Shown in pieces: positions 14,035-20,665 of a stretch of DNA of 20,665 bases; the first letter of the stretch is position 1; each line of letters starts with the position of its first letter. Made by a program: the position numbers and the translations under genes. This DNA is from DATFYI01 sp035315125 (GTDB lineage: Bacteria; Chloroflexota; Anaerolineae; Anaerolineales; Anaerolineaceae): contig DATFYI010000174.1 in the NCBI GenBank assembly GCA_035315125.1, forward strand, positions 1-20,665. Reading direction: 5' to 3'. The notes beneath the pieces were generated by a model. It was not told the origin of the DNA. It was given only the letters and a program-made list of their open reading frames with translations, and ran no database searches.

Positions 14035-15903
14035 TTATGGTGTTGGTGCAGGGGTGGGAATATCTGTTCCCGGACCGTAATCGTATTTAGCCGCCCAGGG
14101 TTCGTAATGAGTGACGAACTGGTCCTTGAATAAGACCGAGCCATTGCGTGTTACAGTACGGTCAACGGTCACATCCGCGCCATCGGCGGCATAATCAGTC
14201 TTTACGATATCACCCTGAGCCAGGTCCGGGTTTTCGGTGTAAACCGGCGGAGGCGCCGGAACGACGTTTATCGGACCGGTGGTATGCCAATCTACTGTAC
14301 GCCCATCGCTGGTGGAATAGAAATTCCAGGTTAAGTTGTAATGGGCTGCATCAACAGATGTCTCCATCAAGAGCCAATGGGAGGTATCGTTTTTGAATTG
14401 AAAGTCGACCAGCGGTACGAACACGGTGGCGTCCAATCCAGCCAGGCTGGGGTCATGCTTGGCGTTGGGCAATTGTTCATAATAACCAACCCGATAGGCA
14501 TGGGGTGTACGTACGGGCACCGGGAAGCCGGCGAAAAAGGCGGTGCGGAACAGGGTAGTGCTGACCTGGCAAACCCCACCGCCAACACCGGCGATGGTCT
14601 TGCCGCCCACGATAATCAAGGCCTCGGCGTAGCCATTATCCAAACTGATGTCGCCCATGGTTTGAGCCATGGAGAAGGTTTCACCTGGCGCTACCAACAC
14701 GCCATTGAAGCGACCAGCGGCCGTTTTGATATTTTGAACGCGTTCCGGTGGGGAGCCATAGAAGTAGGAAGTGTACGATTGGATCTTTTCGGTAATGCCT
14801 AACTGGGCAGCGCTGGCCTTATCGTTGACCTGGGGTGGGGTCAGCGTAAGCTCTAAAGGAACATTGTGGTTGCCCTGAACCACTTTGTCTTCGACCGATT
14901 GGAGTGTTTCTTCGACGTCCAGTGTTCGACCGGTTATGGAAGGTTGCAACAAATTCAACTGGTTGGTGCTTTCATTAAAGGTAAAATGGGCGTTCTGTGG
15001 GCTGGTTTGGACGAGGGTGGCCAGGTTGGTGAGATATGTCCTCAAAGCGTCGCTTTTTAGAGAAACCTGGTAATGAGCCCCCTGAGCATCCTGGACTCTA
15101 TTAAAGGTCAATAAGTTCGCCAGGGTAGACTGGTCAATTACCCATGGGCCGAGTTTATCCGGCTGACCGGCCGGCAGGCTGAGGGTTAAGGGCTGGCTGA
15201 GGATCGTGCGAGCCAGGTTGGCTTGCTGGCTGACATCTACAACTACCGGTGGGGTTTCCTTGACCACCAGCGCTATGGCCCCATCTTTCTGATCGGCAAT
15301 CTGGCTGGTTATAAGGTTCAGCGTAGCCGGGATATCCAGCGTGCGGCCCACCTGACCTGATCGCACCACAACGCTGATGCCGTTCAGACCGACATTTGCT
15401 TCAATGGTTTGCTGGTCGATTTTGGCGGCGATTATAGTTAGATATTGATAAGCCAGGCGCTGATCAAAGATGAGCGCGCTGGAAACCTGGCGGCCGGCAT
15501 ACCAGGCGCCGAACTGATCAGCCGCCCGCCGGAAGGGACTGCCGGTGCGCCCAATTTGATATGCAAGGGTCACCGTCGATTGCGGGTTGAGCACCAGCCC
15601 CAACTGAGTGGGAGTTGCCAACCAGGTTTGGTTTTGGTAATGAAATAAGATGTGGCCTTGCTGAGGGAATGTAAATTTTTGGCTGATGGTGACCTGTGCC
15701 TGAGCAGGGGTCAATCCGCCGACATCCACACCGGCAATGGAAATACCCGGATAAATGCGTCCGGTATAGGATATCTCAAAAAAAGTTGTGGCAAAAAGCA
15801 GTGCGACGAAAAAAAGAGCCAGTCCCAATAGCAGGGATAATAGCAATGGCTCGATCATCGAGCGTGGGTGTGGTCTTGGACGGACGTAAGTAATCGTACG
15901 CAT
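14035..15903 (-). CDS. VanW family protein with peptidoglycan-binding-like domains
   Basis: A 622-residue type II membrane protein. A basic N-terminus precedes a membrane helix (about 18-43). Residues 50-215 and 220-355 form two repeats of the PG_binding_4 type; the first opens with IYPGISIAGVDVGGLTPAQA. The VanW domain (about 385-520) contains AAGRFNGVLVAPGETFSM, GGGVCQVSTTLF (441-452) and HAYRVGYYEQ. A C-terminal segment (about 560-610) resembles a G5-like beta module weakly and ends in a Thr/Pro tail. VanW proteins occur in vancomycin-resistance clusters, but their biochemical role is unsettled; the domains suggest action on peptidoglycan outside the membrane. It is the first gene of the envelope cluster and diverges from the rRNA leader. 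TATAAT (15913-15918) is 9 nt before the ATG. Confidence 0.88.
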   Translation of the reverse strand: MRTITYVRPRPHPRSMIEPLLLSLLLGLALFFVALLFATTFFEISYTGRIYPGISIAGVDVGGLTPAQAQVTISQKFTFPQQGHILFHYQNQTWLATPTQLGLVLNPQSTVTLAYQIGRTGSPFRRAADQFGAWYAGRQVSSALIFDQRLAYQYLTIIAAKIDQQTIEANVGLNGISVVVRSGQVGRTLDIPATLNLITSQIADQKDGAIALVVKETPPVVVDVSQQANLARTILSQPLTLSLPAGQPDKLGPWVIDQSTLANLLTFNRVQDAQGAHYQVSLKSDALRTYLTNLATLVQTSPQNAHFTFNESTNQLNLLQPSITGRTLDVEETLQSVEDKVVQGNHNVPLELTLTPPQVNDKASAAQLGITEKIQSYTSYFYGSPPERVQNIKTAAGRFNGVLVAPGETFSMAQTMGDISLDNGYAEALIIVGGKTIAGVGGGVCQVSTTLFRTAFFAGFPVPVRTPHAYRVGYYEQLPNAKHDPSLAGLDATVFVPLVDFQFKNDTSHWLLMETSVDAAHYNLTWNFYSTSDGRTVDWHTTGPINVVPAPPPVYTENPDLAQGDIVKTDYAADGADVTVDRTVTRNGSVLFKDQFVTHYEPWAAKYDYGPGTDIPTPAPTP

Positions 15904-15912
15904 GGATGCATA

Positions 15913-15918
15913 ATTATA
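15913..15918 (-). promoter_or_regulatory. -10 box of the VanW gene (leaderless candidate)
   Basis: A perfect TATAAT on the minus strand ends 9 nt before the VanW ATG, leaving room for only a 1-3 nt leader. No Shine-Dalgarno can fit. A good -35 is not evident. It probably drives the whole VanW-Trm112-LCP unit. Confidence 0.5.
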
Positions 15919-15998
15919 TCATCCTGAAGGAGTAAGAATTCAGCGCGGCTAAAAAAACAAGTTGTCAGACCAGTTTCCAAAATAGTCGCGCAAATCCC

Positions 15999-16026
15999 TT
16001 GACAGAGTTTGGGTATGCGTTATAAT
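15999..16026 (+). promoter_or_regulatory. rRNA promoter P1
   Basis: TTGACA (15999-16004) and TATAAT (16021-16026) are both perfect consensus hexamers, 16 bp apart. This is the first of three promoters of the rRNA operon. Confidence 0.85.
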
Positions 16027-16049
16027 CCTGCTCGCTGTTGTCAGAAGAC

Positions 16050-16074
16050 AGATCTCGCTCACAAAAGCAGATCT
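16050..16074 (+). ncRNA. Leader hairpin, module 1
   Basis: AGATCT (16050-16055) pairs with AGATCT (16069-16074), and GC (16057-16058) with GC (16067-16068). There is a single bulged C and an 8-nt loop. It begins about 24 nt after the P1 -10 box. The same fold occurs in module 2. Confidence 0.5.
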
Positions 16075-16185
16075 CTAAAAACCGAATAACCGGCTTCCAA
16101 CGAGGGAGCGCAAGGTGTCAAAGAGGATGGAAGGGCAAGTGCCGATGGAAAGAAAAATCACCGGTAATTTAGTTCTGAAACCCCC

Positions 16186-16214
16186 TTGACAAAAGGCTTA
16201 GAAACGCGTATACT
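16186..16214 (+). promoter_or_regulatory. rRNA promoter P2
   Basis: TTGACA (16186-16191) and TATACT (16209-16214), 17 bp apart. It lies 187 bp after P1 at the -35. Confidence 0.85.
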
Positions 16215-16236
16215 TATAGTCTCAAAACCGGGTACA

Positions 16237-16260
16237 TGATCTTGCCCAAAAAGCAGATCA
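16237..16260 (+). ncRNA. Leader hairpin, module 2
   Basis: TGATCT (16237-16242) pairs with AGATCA (16255-16260), and GC (16244-16245) with GC (16253-16254). There is one bulged T and a 7-nt loop. Relative to module 1 the outer A-U pair has become U-A, a compensatory change. A nut-like antitermination signal or processing site is possible. Confidence 0.5.
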
Positions 16261-16316
16261 GTAAAAATTGAAAATCCGTCCTTGAGGCCAGAACTACAAG
16301 GAAGTTTCTAAGAGAG

Positions 16317-16354
16317 GCCGATGTTGACCGGCAGTATGAAAGGAAAACATCGGC
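16317..16354 (+). ncRNA. Stem-loop between rRNA P2 and P3
   Basis: GCCGATGTT (16317-16325) and AACATCGGC (16346-16354) form a perfect 9-bp stem around a 20-nt loop in the P2 transcript, ending just before P3. No T-run follows, so it does not look like a standard terminator. Module 1 has only a weak counterpart. Confidence 0.45.
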
Positions 16355-16371
16355 GCTTTCGTGTCAAAATC

Positions 16372-16400
16372 TTGACAGCCCGGCGCAAAGCAAGTAAAAT
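16372..16400 (+). promoter_or_regulatory. rRNA promoter P3
   Basis: TTGACA (16372-16377) and TAAAAT (16395-16400), 17 bp apart. It lies 186 bp after P2 and 110 bp before the 16S start. Its -35 forms a perfect 6-bp inverted repeat with TGTCAA (16362-16367). Confidence 0.8.
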
Positions 16401-16420
16401 CTGCCCCCTCGGATGGAGTA

Positions 16421-16440
16421 GCACCTTAACAATTGAAGAG
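16421..16440 (+). promoter_or_regulatory. boxA-like antitermination element before 16S
   Basis: GCACCTTAACAATTGAAGAG resembles rRNA boxA sequences such as the CTTTAACA core of enterobacteria and the CCTTGAAAAC form of Firmicutes. A near copy precedes the 23S gene (18549-18568), as expected for NusB/S10-dependent antitermination sites. It also forms part of the 16S processing stem. Confidence 0.55.
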
Positions 16441-16450
16441 TGATAGGAAG
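16423..16450 (+). other. 16S processing stem, 5' strand
   Basis: These 28 nt are complementary to 18105-18132 downstream of 16S, with one A-C mismatch and one U-G wobble. The pairing would enclose the whole 16S rRNA, the classic RNase III-type precursor stem. Confidence 0.75.
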
Positions 16451-16487
16451 ACGAAATACCCTGTCGTTCAAGTAATTCCGTAAAATA

Positions 16488-16501
16488 CGTCTGAAAAGAC
16501 G
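16488..16501 (+). ncRNA. GNRA-loop hairpin just before 16S
   Basis: CGTCT (16488-16492), GAAA tetraloop, AGACG (16497-16501). It lies about 10 nt before the mature 16S 5' end and may guide 5' maturation. Confidence 0.45.
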
Positions 16502-16510
16502 ATAAATATT

Positions 16511-18012
<1,502 letters not shown>

Positions 18013-18048
18013 TATGGAATGTTGAGCAGACGTCTAAGGACGCCCGCT

Positions 18049-18089
18049 CCATTCGTGAAAAAGCCCTGCCGCGGTGGCGGGGCGAATGG
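18049..18089 (+). ncRNA. Spacer hairpin after 16S
   Basis: CCATTC (18049-18054) pairs with GAATGG (18084-18089), enclosing an inner stem GCCCTGCC/GGCGGGGC (18063-18083) with one wobble. It sits between the 16S 3' end and the 3' processing strand. Confidence 0.45.
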
Positions 18090-18104
18090 ATGGCAGATAA
18101 AAAA

Positions 18105-18132
18105 CTTCCTATCACTCTTCAGTTGTCAAGGT
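18105..18132 (+). other. 16S processing stem, 3' strand
   Basis: Complementary to 16423-16450 as described there. It ends 5 nt before tRNA-Ile, so cleavage here would also free the tRNA 5' side. Confidence 0.75.
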
Positions 18133-18137
18133 GTTAC

Positions 18138-18211
18138 GGGCCTTTAGCTCAGTTGGTTAGAGCGTGCCTCTGATAAGGGCAAGGTCTCAGGTTCGAGCCC
18201 TGAAAGGCCCA
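18138..18211 (+). tRNA. tRNA-Ile (GAT)
   Basis: A 74-nt cloverleaf. Acceptor GGGCCTT pairs with AAGGCCC; the D-arm AGCTCAGTTGGTTAGAGC, the anticodon loop CTGATAA with GAT at 18172-18174, and the T-arm GGTTCGAGCC are all present. The discriminator is A18211. The 3' CCA is not encoded (CTC follows) and must be added after transcription. Its place in the 16S-23S spacer is the standard one. Confidence 0.95.
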
Positions 18212-18225
18212 CTCCCTAGATGCCT

Positions 18226-18298
18226 GGGGATGTAGCTTAGCTGGGAGAGCGCCGCCTTTGCACGGCGGAGGTCAGGGGTTCGAATCCCCTCATCTCCA
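18226..18298 (+). tRNA. tRNA-Ala (TGC)
   Basis: A 73-nt cloverleaf. Acceptor GGGGATG pairs with CATCTCC (one G-T pair); the anticodon stem is CCGCC/GGCGG with loop TTTGCAC and TGC at 18259-18261, and the T-loop is GTTCGAATC. CCA is not encoded. It lies 14 nt after tRNA-Ile. Confidence 0.95.
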
Positions 18299-18414
18299 CT
18301 AGGCAGCAAGACTAGAAGTGGAAGAAAAGAAGGTTTGCCGGAGAAGTTAGTGAGTTTATCAGACACAGTAGTTTCATAATAGCAGTGGCTTTACCCCTAG
18401 GGATGTTGTTTTGA

Positions 18415-18437
18415 CGACCCGGTGGTGAGCCGGGTCG
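18415..18437 (+). ncRNA. GC-rich spacer hairpin
   Basis: CGACCCGG (18415-18422) and CCGGGTCG (18430-18437) form a perfect 8-bp stem with a 7-nt loop. No T-run follows, so it is more likely a processing signal than a terminator. Confidence 0.5.
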
Positions 18438-18548
18438 ATGTGTGTCTTTATAATTGGGTAATCGGTTATCAAGTGCTTAGTGCTCCTGACTGGAAACGGT
18501 GAGGACCACTCAGCGCCGGACAACCAGCGCAAGATCGAAAGATGGATT

Positions 18549-18568
18549 GCACCTTAATAATTGAATAG
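18549..18568 (+). promoter_or_regulatory. boxA-like antitermination element before 23S
   Basis: GCACCTTAATAATTGAATAG matches the pre-16S element (16421-16440) at 18 of 20 positions. It probably also begins the 5' strand of the 23S processing stem, whose 3' strand lies outside the window. Confidence 0.55.
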
Positions 18569-18622
18569 CATGTAGGCAACATCTTGAATGAAGCAAAAAG
18601 TATCGAATTCTCCGCATCACGT

Positions 18623-20665
<2,043 letters not shown>

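Larger units (their letters stand above)
15999..16400 (+). repeat. Degenerate tandem repeat of promoter-leader modules (~187-bp period)
   Basis: The three promoters recur at 187 and 186 bp. Unit 1 (15999-16185) and unit 2 (16186-16371) share AAAAGCAGATC at 16063 and 16249 (186 bp apart), followed by matching TAAAAA, GAA and CCG blocks and later GAGG, CAAGG and AGAGG words. Unit 3 keeps the promoter, then diverges into the boxA-like and processing sequences. The pattern implies old tandem duplication of a promoter-plus-leader unit. Confidence 0.65.
18299..18622 (+). other. tRNA-Ala to 23S spacer
   Basis: About 324 nt without a gene. It contains a strong hairpin (18415-18437), a boxA-like repeat (18549-18568) and an inverted repeat TCCGCA/TGCGGA (18611-18616, 18622-18627) at the 23S 5' end. 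No further tRNA is recognisable. Confidence 0.7.

Noticed and set aside
15904..15998. Possible extra rRNA promoter upstream of P1
   Set aside because: GTTGTCAGA at 15961 repeats at 16037, but no -35/-10 pair is visible. It looks like repeat drift.

Overview
The window looks like chromosomal DNA from a mesophilic member of the Chloroflexota, most likely class Anaerolineae. This is inferred from general resemblance of the 16S rRNA, the gene content (tandem LCP proteins with VanW and a Trm112-like protein, a PadR-controlled flavodoxin/EFR1 pair) and moderate GC. No database search was possible, so the placement is an inference.

Left part (1-4300): a truncated PadR repressor gene diverges from a two-gene redox operon (flavodoxin, then an EFR1-type flavodoxin/ferredoxin protein) with a near-perfect palindrome between them. 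It is followed on the minus strand by a MocR-type regulator and a small lipoprotein in one operon, and by a divergent DUF2917 gene that ends in a clear terminator.

Middle part (4300-9140): a plus-strand carbohydrate cassette encodes an LsrF/DhnA-like class I aldolase, an FGGY sugar kinase and a LacC/FruK-like PfkB kinase. Together they could phosphorylate a ketose twice and cleave it, but the substrate is unknown. Two overlapping genes follow for paralogous membrane-anchored proteins; the second ends in a secreted beta-domain.

Cell-envelope cluster (9156-15903, minus strand): in transcription order, a VanW/peptidoglycan-binding protein, a Trm112-like zinc-ribbon protein and three consecutive LytR-CpsA-Psr (LCP) proteins with C-terminal LytR_C domains. 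Several of these genes have a -10 box only 8-9 nt before the start codon and no Shine-Dalgarno, which suggests leaderless mRNAs.

Right part (15904-20665): a ribosomal RNA operon on the plus strand. Its leader carries three near-consensus sigma-70-type promoters spaced about 187 bp apart, inside a degenerate tandem repeat with a covarying hairpin. The leader is followed by a boxA-like element, the 16S processing stem, 16S rRNA, tRNA-Ile(GAT), tRNA-Ala(TGC), a second boxA-like element and the first ~2.04 kb of 23S rRNA, cut by the window edge.

Most striking are the modular triple rRNA promoter/leader, the uncharacterised two-kinase/aldolase cassette, and the VanW-Trm112-3xLCP cluster next to the paralogous anchored proteins. 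I see no mobile elements, CRISPR arrays or phage genes.
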